From WTAW01 sp964406575 (GTDB taxonomy: Bacteria; Acidobacteriota; Aminicenantia; Aminicenantales; Aminicenantaceae): a DNA stretch of 18,373 nucleotides. The notes beneath the pieces are model-generated. The model made no database searches. It worked only from the letters and a program-made list of their open reading frames with translations, and was not told the DNA's origin. The position numbers and the translations under genes were made by a program. Where the stretch lies: assembly GCA_964406575.1 (NCBI GenBank), contig CAYOSH010000055.1, positions 1-18,373 of the forward strand, read 5' to 3'. Shown here one piece after another: positions 7,670 through 16,547 of the stretch; the first letter of the stretch is position 1, and the number at the start of each line of letters is the position of its first letter.

Positions 7670-8505
7670 CACATATCGCTGAAGATCAAAACCAGCTGCT
7701 GGTTTTTACAGACCTAGATGGCACGCTTCTGGACTCACACACATATTCATTCCAACCAGCCCTCTCTGCATTGAACACCTTAAAAGAAAAAAATATTCCT
7801 CTTGTTTTTTGCACGAGCAAAACCAGAGTCGAGACCGAACAGGTGCGAAAGCAAACAGAGAACATTCATCCTTTTATCATCGAAAACGGGAGTGCCATAT
7901 TTATTCCAAAAGGCTATTTCTCCCAGCCGTTCATTTTGAACAAAGGGAGAACCGATTATGATATCATCGAATTGGGCACACCGTATGCGCTCATAAGAGA
8001 GGCTCTCTTCCAAATTCAAGCTCAATTTCCGGGAAAGATCAAAGGTTTTGGGGATCTCTCGGTCGAAGAGATTGCCAGACTCTGTGAATTTTCATTGGAA
8101 GAGGCTGCCTTAGCCCAACAAAGAGAGTATGATGAGCCCTTTCTCTGCAAAGACCATACTCTGATCGACGAGATCAGAGGAGTGGCAAAGAGGTCAAATC
8201 TCCAAATAACTCAAGGGGGACGGTTCTATCACCTCATGGGTGATTCCGACAAAGGGAAAGCTATCCGGCGTCTCATAGAGATTTACAGCCAGAAATTCCC
8301 AGTTTTAGGAACCGTTGCACTCGGTGATAGCATGAACGATTTCCCAATGCTTGCAGCTGTTCAATATCCGATCCTGGTTCAAAGATCGGATGGACGGTAT
8401 GACCCATCCGTTAAGCTCGATGGATTGATTTTCGCCGAGGGCATTGGTCCAACAGGGTGGCGCAAAGCTGTAGCCAAGATATTAGACATCTCTGATTTAT
8501 CATAG
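7666..8505 (+). CDS. mpgP: Mannosyl-3-phosphoglycerate phosphatase (HAD-IIB)
   Basis: A 279-residue cytoplasmic HAD hydrolase most like mannosyl-3-phosphoglycerate phosphatase, which removes phosphate to yield the compatible solute mannosylglycerate. Motif I is TDLDGTLLDS, with nucleophile D16 and acid/base D18. Motif II is the Ser/Thr in VFCTSKTR. The Lys motif lies in GDSDKGKA and motif IV is GDSMNDFPML. The cap region, with GGRFYHLMGDSDKGKA before motif III, is typical of the MPGP branch rather than of general Cof-type phosphatases. Glucosyl-3-phosphoglycerate or another phosphorylated sugar is an alternative substrate. The partner synthase (MpgS) is not in the window. The gene begins inside the stop codon of the upstream membrane-protein gene, so it depends on that gene's transcription and probably its translation. 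Confidence 0.87.
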   Translation: MTHIAEDQNQLLVFTDLDGTLLDSHTYSFQPALSALNTLKEKNIPLVFCTSKTRVETEQVRKQTENIHPFIIENGSAIFIPKGYFSQPFILNKGRTDYDIIELGTPYALIREALFQIQAQFPGKIKGFGDLSVEEIARLCEFSLEEAALAQQREYDEPFLCKDHTLIDEIRGVAKRSNLQITQGGRFYHLMGDSDKGKAIRRLIEIYSQKFPVLGTVALGDSMNDFPMLAAVQYPILVQRSDGRYDPSVKLDGLIFAEGIGPTGWRKAVAKILDISDLS

Positions 8506-8702
8506 AAACCTGAGACCCTCTCTCTCACTCACACGCAGGCATTCACACACATTCAGTCGCTAACACAATCGTACGTTCTCATTCAAAATCATGGAAGCAT
8601 CCAGCAAGCCGTGATGAATAACTCGTTTGAATTTTTATGGGCAATTTATTATCCTGTAACACTGTTGTAAACTGGAAAATTGAAACCAAATGGGAGGATC
8701 TC
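8506..8702 (+). promoter_or_regulatory. Leader region of the Asp-box protein gene
   Basis: This 197-bp gap is pyrimidine-rich near its start (CTCTCTCTCACTCACAC) and AT-rich near its end. TATTAT at 8647-8652 is a plausible -10, about 50 bp before the start codon at 8703, but no good -35 is spaced correctly. A strong ribosome-binding site, GGGAGG (8692-8697), lies 5 nt before the ATG at 8703 and decides that start. No terminator hairpin after the phosphatase gene is visible. Confidence 0.35.
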
Positions 8703-11700
8703 ATGCATAAAAAAAACAGCAATATCTATCTTTTAGTTTTTTTTCTGATATTTCTTTCCTGTTCTCTGTTTATCCCCGCACAAAAAAAAGGAGAAAACAA
8801 AGAAGTCAAGGACCCTATCGCGAAGTTGTCTTTAAGCGCTCTCAAGTTCAGGACTATCGGGCCAGCGTTGACCTCTGGCCGAATTTCCGATTTCGCTGTC
8901 AATCCGCATAACAAAACCGAATTCTATGTGGCCACATCATCCGGTGGTGTTTGGAAAACCACAAATGCAGGGACCACGTTTGAGCCGATCTTTGACAAGG
9001 AAGGATCCTACAGCATTGGCTGTATCACTATGGACCCGAACAATACCAATGTCCTTTGGGTTGGGACGGGTGAGAACAATAACCAGAGAAGTGTTGCCTA
9101 CGGAGACGGAGTTTATAGAACCGAAGACGGCGGAAAGTCCTGGAAAAACATGGGTCTTAAAAATTCAGAGCACATCGGCATGATCGCCGTAGACCCGAGA
9201 AACTCTGATGTTGTCTATGTCGCCGCATACGGGCCCTTGTGGAACGCTGGAGGGGACCGAGGCCTTTATAAAAGTGCAGATTCTGGCAAAAACTGGGAAG
9301 CTGTGCTTTCCATCAGCGAACACACCGGGATCAGCGAGATCCATTTGGACCCGATTAATCCTGATGTGATCTATGCGGTTGCCCATCAGAGGCGCCGGCG
9401 GGTGTGGACATATCTTGGCGGCGGGCCGGAGTCTGCCATCTATAAATCCAAAGATACCGGCGTATCCTGGACCAAGATAAACAAAGGCCTTCCCGGAGGA
9501 GATTTGGGCCGTATCGGTTTGGCGATTTCTCCAGAGAATTCCGATTTTATCTATGCCATTGTCGAGGCTCAGGAAGACAAGAGCGGCTTCTACAGGAGCA
9601 CAAACGCGGGCGCTTCCTGGGAGAGACGAAGTGACTACTCCTCTAGAGGCAATTATTATCAGGAAATTTTCTGTGATCCTAAGGATATCAACAGGGTCTA
9701 CTCGATGGATGTCTACCTTCAGGTCACAGACGACGGAGGAAAGACTTTCAGCAATCTCGGCGAGAGAAGCAAACACGTGGACAACCATGCCATGTGGATC
9801 GATCCCGACAATACCGATTATTACCTTGTCGGGTGTGATGGTGGGATATACGAATCTTTCGACAGAGGCCAAACGTGGAAATTCATGCCGAATCTCTCCG
9901 TCACCCAATTTTATAAAGTCGCGATCGATTATGCAGAACCGTTCTATTTTGTGTATGGAGGGACGCAGGACAATTACAGCTTAGGAGGGCCATCCCGGAC
10001 AACCAGCTCGCATGGTATCGTTAATTCCGACTGGTACACAACGCAGGGTGGCGACGGCTTCGAGTCCCAGGTGGACCCCCAAGATCCGAATATCGTTTAT
10101 GCGCAGTCACAACACGGAAATTTGGTGCGATTTGACAAGAAGAGCGGTGAAAAAATGGGGATCAAGCCCAGAGAAAGAAAAGGAGAAGAATCCTACAGGT
10201 GGAACTGGGATGCCCCACTCTTGATCAGCCCTCATGCCAACACACGGTTGTATTTTGCTGCGAACAAAGTCTTTCGGAGCGATGACAGAGGAAACACTTG
10301 GAAAGTCATAAGCGATGACCTTTCTCGCCAGATCGACCGGAACGCGCTATCGATCATGGGCAGAGTATGGCCGATGGATGCTGTGGCCAAAAATGAATCG
10401 ACATCTCAGTACGGAAACATCGTGGCGCTGGATGAATCTCCCATTCAGGAAGATCTGCTGTATGTGGGGACTGATGATGGTCTGATCCACGTTACTGAGG
10501 ATGGTGGCCAGAGCTGGAGGAAGATCGAAAAATTCCCTGGAGTTCCGGATCGAACATATATCAATGAGGTTTTGGCTTCGCAACACAACCGGAACAGTGT
10601 CTATGCGGCTTTCAACAACCACAAGAGTGGAGATTTCAAACCTTATGTCCTGAAAAGCACCGATCTAGGTAAGACTTGGGAGTCCATTGTTTCGAACCTT
10701 CCCGAGAGAGGATCGGTGTATGCCCTGGCAGAAGACCAGGTGAATAAAGACCTTCTTTTCGCCGGAACGGAGTTCGGCTTGTTCTTCACCGCTGATGGCG
10801 GCCAGAGCTGGAAACAACTCAAAGAGGGCCTCCCGGTTATTGCTATAAGGGACATCACCATCCAGAGAAGAGAGAATGATCTTGTCCTGGCGAGTTTTGG
10901 AAGAGGCTTCTATATATTGGATGACTACACTCCATTGAGAGACCTGAAATCCGTTGCAGACAAAAAAAACGCTCACATTTTCCCTGTTAAAAATGCCTTG
11001 TTGTTCGTGCAGCGTTCGCCTCTTGGTTCTTTAGGGGCACAATCGAAGGGATTCCAGGGTGAGAATTACTTCACGGCTGAGAATCCCCCAGTAGGTGCCA
11101 CTTTTACTTATTACCTCAAAGAGGGCGTCAAAACTCTAGAGGATATACGTAAAGAAAAAGAGAAGGAACTCCTCAAGGACAACAAACCAGTTCCTTATCC
11201 GTCATATGAGCAGCTGAAAGCAGAGGCAGAAGAAGAGGCGCCCTTTTTGATCTTCACTGTTCTCGATGAAAAAGATAATGTCATCCGGAGATTGAGAGAA
11301 AAGGCTTCAGCCGGGATACACAGAATAACTTGGGATCTACGGTATCCGGCAGTGAATCCAACCCGGTCAAGCGACACGAGCTCGACTAAGAGCGGCCCCT
11401 CGAGCACTTTTGTTACGCCAGGGCCATACAAAGTTTTCCTCTCTAAATCTGCAAACGGAAAGATCACAAAACTCACAGAGCCAGTAGCTTTTGAGGTTTT
11501 GACCCTGGCAAATGTTTCGCTCCCAGCCGAAGATCGTGCGGAATTGGTGGCATTCCAGAAAAAAGTCAGAGAGCTCAGCCGCGCAGTCACTGCATCAACG
11601 AGAGTATTGGCTGAGATTTCGGATAAAATCGATCACTACAAGGCTGCGCTAAAAAGTATCACAGTCCCGGACACAGAGTTGATTTCAGATATACGAACAT

Positions 11701-12008
11701 TGGAAAAGAGGGTCAGAGCTCTAGAGATCAGATTTAACGGCGACAGCACCATGCGCAGAGCAGATAAGGATGCGATCCCTGGTATCTCAAGCCGGATACG
11801 GAGCATCATCTACGAACAAGCCAGGTCGACATCAGCCCCCACGCAAACACAGAGGGATGCCTATGAAATCGTGGCCGATGAGTTTGCTCCGGTTCTGGTA
11901 GAACTGAAGAAGATCGTAGAAGAGGATGTGGTGAATATCGAGAAGAAACTCGAAGAATCGGGTGCGCCTTATACCCCTGGACGGTTGCCCGAATGGAAAA
12001 AGAAATAG
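8703..12008 (+). CDS. Secreted Asp-box/BNR-repeat beta-propeller protein (COG4447-like)
   Basis: An exported 1101-residue protein of the group often labelled 'glycosyl hydrolase' or sortilin/VPS10-like. The ATG at 8703 is chosen over the in-frame ATG at 8637 because GGGAGG lies 5 nt upstream and it places a signal peptide (basic start, hydrophobic core at about 8-23, likely cut after IPA) at the N-terminus. Between about residues 87 and 700 there are eleven Asp-box motifs of the form [ST]xDxGxxW/F, for example TEDGGKSW, SADSGKNW, TDDGGKTF, SDDRGNTW and TADGGQSW. This number points to two stacked propellers. The C-terminal third has a beta-sandwich-like region (about 860-940) and a long helical, probably coiled-coil segment (about 950-1090). 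No hydrolase catalytic residues can be identified, so enzymatic activity is doubtful. It may bind glycans or peptides, or act as a scaffold. The downstream MBL gene follows within 31 bp. Confidence 0.88.
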   Translation: MHKKNSNIYLLVFFLIFLSCSLFIPAQKKGENKEVKDPIAKLSLSALKFRTIGPALTSGRISDFAVNPHNKTEFYVATSSGGVWKTTNAGTTFEPIFDKEGSYSIGCITMDPNNTNVLWVGTGENNNQRSVAYGDGVYRTEDGGKSWKNMGLKNSEHIGMIAVDPRNSDVVYVAAYGPLWNAGGDRGLYKSADSGKNWEAVLSISEHTGISEIHLDPINPDVIYAVAHQRRRRVWTYLGGGPESAIYKSKDTGVSWTKINKGLPGGDLGRIGLAISPENSDFIYAIVEAQEDKSGFYRSTNAGASWERRSDYSSRGNYYQEIFCDPKDINRVYSMDVYLQVTDDGGKTFSNLGERSKHVDNHAMWIDPDNTDYYLVGCDGGIYESFDRGQTWKFMPNLSVTQFYKVAIDYAEPFYFVYGGTQDNYSLGGPSRTTSSHGIVNSDWYTTQGGDGFESQVDPQDPNIVYAQSQHGNLVRFDKKSGEKMGIKPRERKGEESYRWNWDAPLLISPHANTRLYFAANKVFRSDDRGNTWKVISDDLSRQIDRNALSIMGRVWPMDAVAKNESTSQYGNIVALDESPIQEDLLYVGTDDGLIHVTEDGGQSWRKIEKFPGVPDRTYINEVLASQHNRNSVYAAFNNHKSGDFKPYVLKSTDLGKTWESIVSNLPERGSVYALAEDQVNKDLLFAGTEFGLFFTADGGQSWKQLKEGLPVIAIRDITIQRRENDLVLASFGRGFYILDDYTPLRDLKSVADKKNAHIFPVKNALLFVQRSPLGSLGAQSKGFQGENYFTAENPPVGATFTYYLKEGVKTLEDIRKEKEKELLKDNKPVPYPSYEQLKAEAEEEAPFLIFTVLDEKDNVIRRLREKASAGIHRITWDLRYPAVNPTRSSDTSSTKSGPSSTFVTPGPYKVFLSKSANGKITKLTEPVAFEVLTLANVSLPAEDRAELVAFQKKVRELSRAVTASTRVLAEISDKIDHYKAALKSITVPDTELISDIRTLEKRVRALEIRFNGDSTMRRADKDAIPGISSRIRSIIYEQARSTSAPTQTQRDAYEIVADEFAPVLVELKKIVEEDVVNIEKKLEESGAPYTPGRLPEWKKK

Positions 12009-12039
12009 AGTCTCGAGGAAGGTGTAAAATATTCTGAAA

Positions 12040-12681
12040 ATGTCTTTCATAACGCAAAACGATCACTTATGTACCAGGAAGGTCGAGACAGCTCCCTATG
12101 GGACAAACGCCTACATACTGGTCTGTCAAGCAACCCAAGAGAGTGTGTTGATCGATGCGCCGGCAGAGGCCAATAGAATTATGGAAAACCTTAAAGGGAC
12201 AAATCCCAAATTCCTGTTGATCACGCACAACCACTTCGACCATACCGGGATCCTCAGAGAATTGAAAGACCGACTGAATATTCCTGTCGCGGCTCACCCT
12301 GCCGATGCCGGCAGACTCCCTGTCGCAGCAGATTTGCACCTCAACGATGGAAACGTAGTATCATTCGGTGAAATAGGCCTGAAAGTCCTGCACACACCCG
12401 GACATACTCCGGGGAGCGTGTGTTTCCACTTCGGGCATTACCTTTTTTCTGGCGATACGCTGTTCCCTAACGGCCCAGGCAGGACAGGCACTCCCGCTGC
12501 ATTCGAACAGATTTTGAAGTCTCTTGAGGAGAAAATCTTTGTCCTTTCGGATGATACACTCGTTTTTCCGGGTCATGGGGCTTCCACGGTCTTAAAAAAG
12601 GAAAAAGACGCATATGCTATTTTTTCTTCAAGGGCACACCTGCCAGACCTGTGCGGCGATGTACTGTGGCTTTCTTCTTAA
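12040..12681 (+). CDS. MBL-fold metallo-hydrolase (glyoxalase II-like)
   Basis: A 213-residue cytoplasmic hydrolase of the metallo-beta-lactamase fold. Metal ligands are seen in THNHFDHTG (H63, H65, D67, H68), in HTPGHTPGS, in FSGDTLF (bridging Asp) and in FPGHGAS. These are the standard binuclear-site positions of glyoxalase II and related thioesterases. The protein lacks the long C-terminal helical domain of true hydroxyacylglutathione hydrolase, so it belongs to the shorter YcbL-like group and the substrate is open. The ATG at 12040 has a purine-rich GAGGAAGG upstream, but about 15-17 nt away, further than usual; no better start exists. It begins 31 bp after the Asp-box protein gene on the same strand, so co-transcription is likely. 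Confidence 0.9.
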   Translation: MSFITQNDHLCTRKVETAPYGTNAYILVCQATQESVLIDAPAEANRIMENLKGTNPKFLLITHNHFDHTGILRELKDRLNIPVAAHPADAGRLPVAADLHLNDGNVVSFGEIGLKVLHTPGHTPGSVCFHFGHYLFSGDTLFPNGPGRTGTPAAFEQILKSLEEKIFVLSDDTLVFPGHGASTVLKKEKDAYAIFSSRAHLPDLCGDVLWLSS

Positions 12682-12768
12682 GATCGCCATTTCGCGTGAT
12701 TCCGGATATCAGAAGAAAATCACCTCTGTGTTCCTAATTCGTATATGCTGATCCGACAAAATATGTAA

Positions 12769-13436
12769 ATGAAGACGCAGGCAAAACTCTACTTTACGAT
12801 CACTTGTATTTCTATTCTTTTGTTTTATCTTTCAACCCCTCTCTTCGCAGAAACAGAAAAAAGCCAAATCAAAGATAACGGTTCATTCCATGTCTATTTT
12901 GAGAACGATACATTTCTGAATACAGATCGTGGTTTCACGCATGGATTTCGTTTCAGCTGGTACTCAAACGATAATTACAATAAAAAGCTGGGCTTCCAGA
13001 ACTACATCTCTCTCTCTATTGGCCAAAACATCTATACGCCTGACGATCTACAACAAACGCAATTGGATGAGAATGACCGCCCCTACGCCGGATATCTCTA
13101 TTTAGGAATTGGGATCCACAAAAGAAACAGTCACTGGATAGACACGTTTGAGTTTGATGTCGGAGTCGTTGGCCCTCATTCTTACGCAGAAGAAGTTCAA
13201 AAAGCCACTCATTTTATTTTGAGGAACCAAAAGCCATCAGGATGGGATAACCAACTCAAGGATGAGTTAGCTGTCCAGATGATCTATGAACACAAAATGA
13301 AAATCTTACAGGCAGGATGGAGCGATGCTCTTGGGTTTGAGATCATTCCTCACTTCGGAGGAGGATTGGGAAACGTTTACATTTATTCCAACTTAGGATA
13401 TCAAATTCGATTAGGTTGGAGACTTCCCGATGATTT
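12769..13436 (+). CDS. lpxR: LpxR-family lipid A deacylase (3' end in assembly gap)
   Basis: The N-terminal 222 residues of an outer-membrane beta-barrel of the LpxR/DUF2219 family, which removes the 3'-acyloxyacyl group of lipid A. A Sec signal peptide is clear, with probable cleavage after LFA at residue 27. The mature part shows family hallmarks: ENDTFLNTDRGFTHG with N46, D47 and T57, DENDRPYAGYLYLG, then QKATH with H148, and SGWDNQLKDE. N, D, T and H in these motifs correspond to residues required in Salmonella LpxR, so the enzyme looks active. It ends in the N run. The family is usually about 320 residues, so roughly 100 residues are missing. The start at 12769 has no recognisable Shine-Dalgarno, and 87 bp separates it from the MBL gene. 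It implies LPS with lipid A, hence a Gram-negative envelope. Confidence 0.86.
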
Positions 13437-13536
13437 NNNNNNNNNNNNNNNNNNNNNNNNNNNNNNNNNNNNNNNNNNNNNNNNNNNNNNNNNNNNNNNN
13501 NNNNNNNNNNNNNNNNNNNNNNNNNNNNNNNNNNNN
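13437..13536. other. Assembly gap of 100 Ns
   Basis: A run of exactly 100 undetermined bases, the conventional placeholder for a scaffold gap of unknown size. Both flanking genes, LpxR rightward and GH92 leftward, are cut by it at their 3' ends. The real sequence must therefore be longer than 100 bp if the join is correct, since about 300 bp of LpxR coding sequence alone is absent. Translations that run across it are not meaningful. Confidence 0.99.
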
Positions 13537-16415
13537 CTCACAAACCGAGTAAGGACCGGTTCAAAAGTAAAGGTAAAATCTTTACAGATCAATCCAATCT
13601 CTTCAGCGGGAACATCGTTCTCCACAGTTCCGAGGACACGAAAATCATCTCCATTATCCGACACCGCATACTCAATTTCGAGCGGCATGAAGATCCATGT
13701 TTTCTGATCCTGGAGAAAACCTATCGCAATCTTTCGGATTCTCTCATTCCTTCCCAAATCGACGGTCACATCCAGGTCCACCCCGTGATAACCCTGCCAG
13801 GTCCCAGACCGGAAATCACCTGTCCCCCTCAGGGTGTCGATCAATGCCATATCACCTCCTGCCGCATACTGGGAGCTGTATCCTGTATATAGTATGATCC
13901 TCCGGTTATGGGTGATCTTTGTGAATATGGATGTCATAATAAAGCTTGGAGCATTGCCTTCTTTTACCGCAAATGCTTTTAGGGTGGCGGAGGATTTCAA
14001 TAGAATGGGTTGCTCATACTCCGGCGAATGAAGAGTGGGCTCGCTGCCGTCCAGCGTGAAGTGAATATCCGCATCCTTCGTCAAGGAATCGAGCACGATT
14101 TCTGTAGAATTGGAGAAAGTTCTTTCTCCTGATACAACAAAAGGGACAGGCAAAATCAGATGTTCCGTGATCCGGGATTGAGGAATATCCTCATCTTGGC
14201 TCCCCCATTCCCAGTTAGGTGCGGAGTGCATCTCAAAAACCAATTCCCCGCCGGCTAAGATTGTATTGTGCAGCAGGTATGATTTCCGGTAAGGCTCATT
14301 ATTCAATGTCGCCTTCTGGATGTAGACATGTCTTGTCGGATTATTCACTGCCCTGATGATAAATGTTCTATCGTTTCCGAGTTCGATAGTAGCCTTCGGG
14401 AATAGCGGGGCGCCAATCACATATTGACCATCCCCCGGACAAACCGGATAAAAACCCAGAGCGCTCAACACATACCACGAAGACATCTGACCGCAATCTT
14501 CGTTACCGCACAATCCGTCAGGCTGATCACTGTAGAGCTTTTCCAAGATTTCTCTGACTCGCTCCTGAGTTCGCCACGGCTGATTGGCATAACTGTAGAG
14601 ATAGGCTATGTGATGGCTGGGCTCGTTTCCATGCGCATACTGGCCGATCAATCCTGTTATATCAGGTTGTTCCCTGCCGGATATGTATGAGTCTGAGGAA
14701 AACAAACCATCGAGTTTTTCGATAAACTTCTGCTTCCCTCCCATGAGCCAGATCAATCCAGAGACATCCTGAGGCACATAAAAACTGTACTGCCAAGAAT
14801 TTGCCTCCGTGTAGTTAAAATTCACTTCTGCCGGATCGAAGGGAAAAAACCATTGCCCGTTCATCTTTGCCCGCATAAAACCTACAGACGGGTCAAACAA
14901 ATTCTTGTAGTACTGCGCACGCTGGATAAATCTCTTAAAATCCTTCTCCATCCCGAACGCACCGGCCATCTGTGCGATGCACCAATCATCGTAGGCATAC
15001 TCCAGAGTTTTGGACACAGATTCCGATTCTTTATCTGCGGGAATGTAGCCCATTTTTGTATAGTACTCCAGCCCGAGATGATCTAGATCCGCGCTGTGTT
15101 TCATAGCCTCGTACGCTTTGTCGGCATCATAAGCCCGGATGCCCTTCAAGTACGCATCAGCGATCACCGACACCGCATGATAGCCGATCATACAACCCGT
15201 GTAATTCGCGGCCAGCTCCCACATCGGCAGAATTCCGCCGTGTTCATAATGAGCAAGAAATGTCTTAATGAAATCAACAGTCCTTTCCGGCTCGATGATT
15301 GTAAAAAGCGGATGTGTGGCCCTGTAGGTATCCCATAAGGAAAACACGGTATAATTCACAAACCCCTCAGCGCGATGGACTTCAAGATCTGTTCCCCTGT
15401 ATTGCCCGTCCACATCCATAAAAATGTTGGGATTGAGAAGGGAGTGATACAAAGCTGTATAAAAGATGGTCGTCTGTTCCTCCGTACCTCCTTCAACCCT
15501 AATTTTCCGCAGGGCCTGATCCCATTTACGATCAGCGGCTTTTGCCACGCGGTCAAAATCCCATCCCGGAACCTCAGTCTCCAAGTTCTTTCGCGCACCC
15601 TCGATGCTCACCGCCGATAGCCCCACTTTGACTAAAATCGTCTCATTTTTTTTCATGGAATATTGCACAAAGGCTTTCAAGCTCTCTCCCGTTATCTCGC
15701 GCAGATCTTTACTGATTTTCTCATCCTGGGAAATGCCAAAATTTTCAAAGGGCTTGGAAAACTGGGCCACAAAATACACATACTGGTCCTCTGCCCATTG
15801 CCGCGATCGCCGCATCCCCTCAATCTGCGTATCTCCCACAATCCGAATGCGTGACTCTAAAACCTCGTCCCTATGCGTGAGGTCAAAAATGATGTTACTC
15901 TGCTCCTCTTCTGGAAAAGTGTATTTGTGAAATCCCACACGCTCCGTGCACGTAAGCTCCACGCCAATCTTATAGTCCTCAAGATAGGCCTTGTAATACC
16001 CCGGAGAGGCCTTCTCTGTCTCGTGAGAAAAGCGTGAACAATAGCCTAACTCAGGGTTCTCTGCGCTCCCTCTTTCGAGCTTCAACGGACCGACGGTGGG
16101 CATCACAAGAATATCCCCATAATCCGAAACTCCGGTCCCGCTCAGATGTGTGTGGCTAAAGCCGTAGATAACATTGTCGGATATGTGATACCCGGAGCAC
16201 CCATCCCAGCCTGTCAGCCTTGTATCTGGACTCAACTGAACCATACCAAAAGGGAGGCTTGCGCCGGGATAAGTGTGGCCGTGGCCTCCGGTACCAATAA
16301 AAGGATTGACAAATTCGGTAAGCGAAATCTCTGACCTAGGAACACAGGTGGAGATTAACACAAGAGCGGCAGATAAAAAGGCAACAGTCAGAGTTTTTTT
16401 TACTTTATGATTCAT
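13537..16415 (-). CDS. GH92 exo-alpha-mannosidase, exported, C-terminus lost in gap
   Basis: The first 959 residues of a glycoside hydrolase family 92 enzyme, a calcium-dependent inverting exo-alpha-mannosidase. The ATG at 16415 has GGAGG just upstream and gives an export signal ending near C24 (ISTC), so it may be a lipoprotein, although Thr before Cys is not typical. Family motifs are FIGTGGHGHTYPGASLPFGM near the mature N-terminus, WDTYRATHP at 361, GNEPSHH with E598 (proposed general acid), and GNEDCGQMSSWY with D640. Beyond the (alpha/alpha)6 barrel come a chitobiase-C/Fn3-like module (FTLDGSEPT, about 790-860) and an F5/8 discoidin-like module (about 880-959) that the gap interrupts; both suggest glycan binding. 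It lies 132 bp after the isomerase gene on the same strand. In that spacer a TATAGT sequence and an imperfect dyad (AACC.ATTC/GAATGGTT) hint at its own promoter. Confidence 0.93.
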
Positions 16416-16547
16416 GAGTCCCCTCCGGGAAGAGCCCATTTCCCTGGATGAGCTCTTCGGGCTTATCAAACACTATACCAAATAAACCATTCTCTAGGAA
16501 TAGGTTATGCATCGTATAAGCATCGCCACCCTCAAGAGTGCGACTGA

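Noticed and set aside
8637..8702. Upstream ATG for the Asp-box protein adding 22 residues
   Set aside because: It would bury the signal peptide behind a non-signal stretch; the ATG at 8703 has an excellent ribosome-binding site.
8740..8770. Lipobox in the Asp-box protein signal peptide
   Set aside because: The cysteine is preceded by F-L-S, a poor lipobox, and cleavage after IPA by signal peptidase I fits better.
9165..9908. 247-codon antisense frame inside the Asp-box protein gene
   Set aside because: It lies wholly opposite a well-supported gene, lacks protein-family features, and mirrors the repetitive codon pattern of the propeller.
13401..13536. GH92 frame extending leftward past the gap
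   Set aside because: It crosses undetermined bases and then reads antisense to LpxR. The real C-terminus is unknown.
12769..13707. A continuous frame through the N gap extending LpxR
   Set aside because: The Ns carry no information, and the sequence right of the gap on this strand is antisense to GH92.
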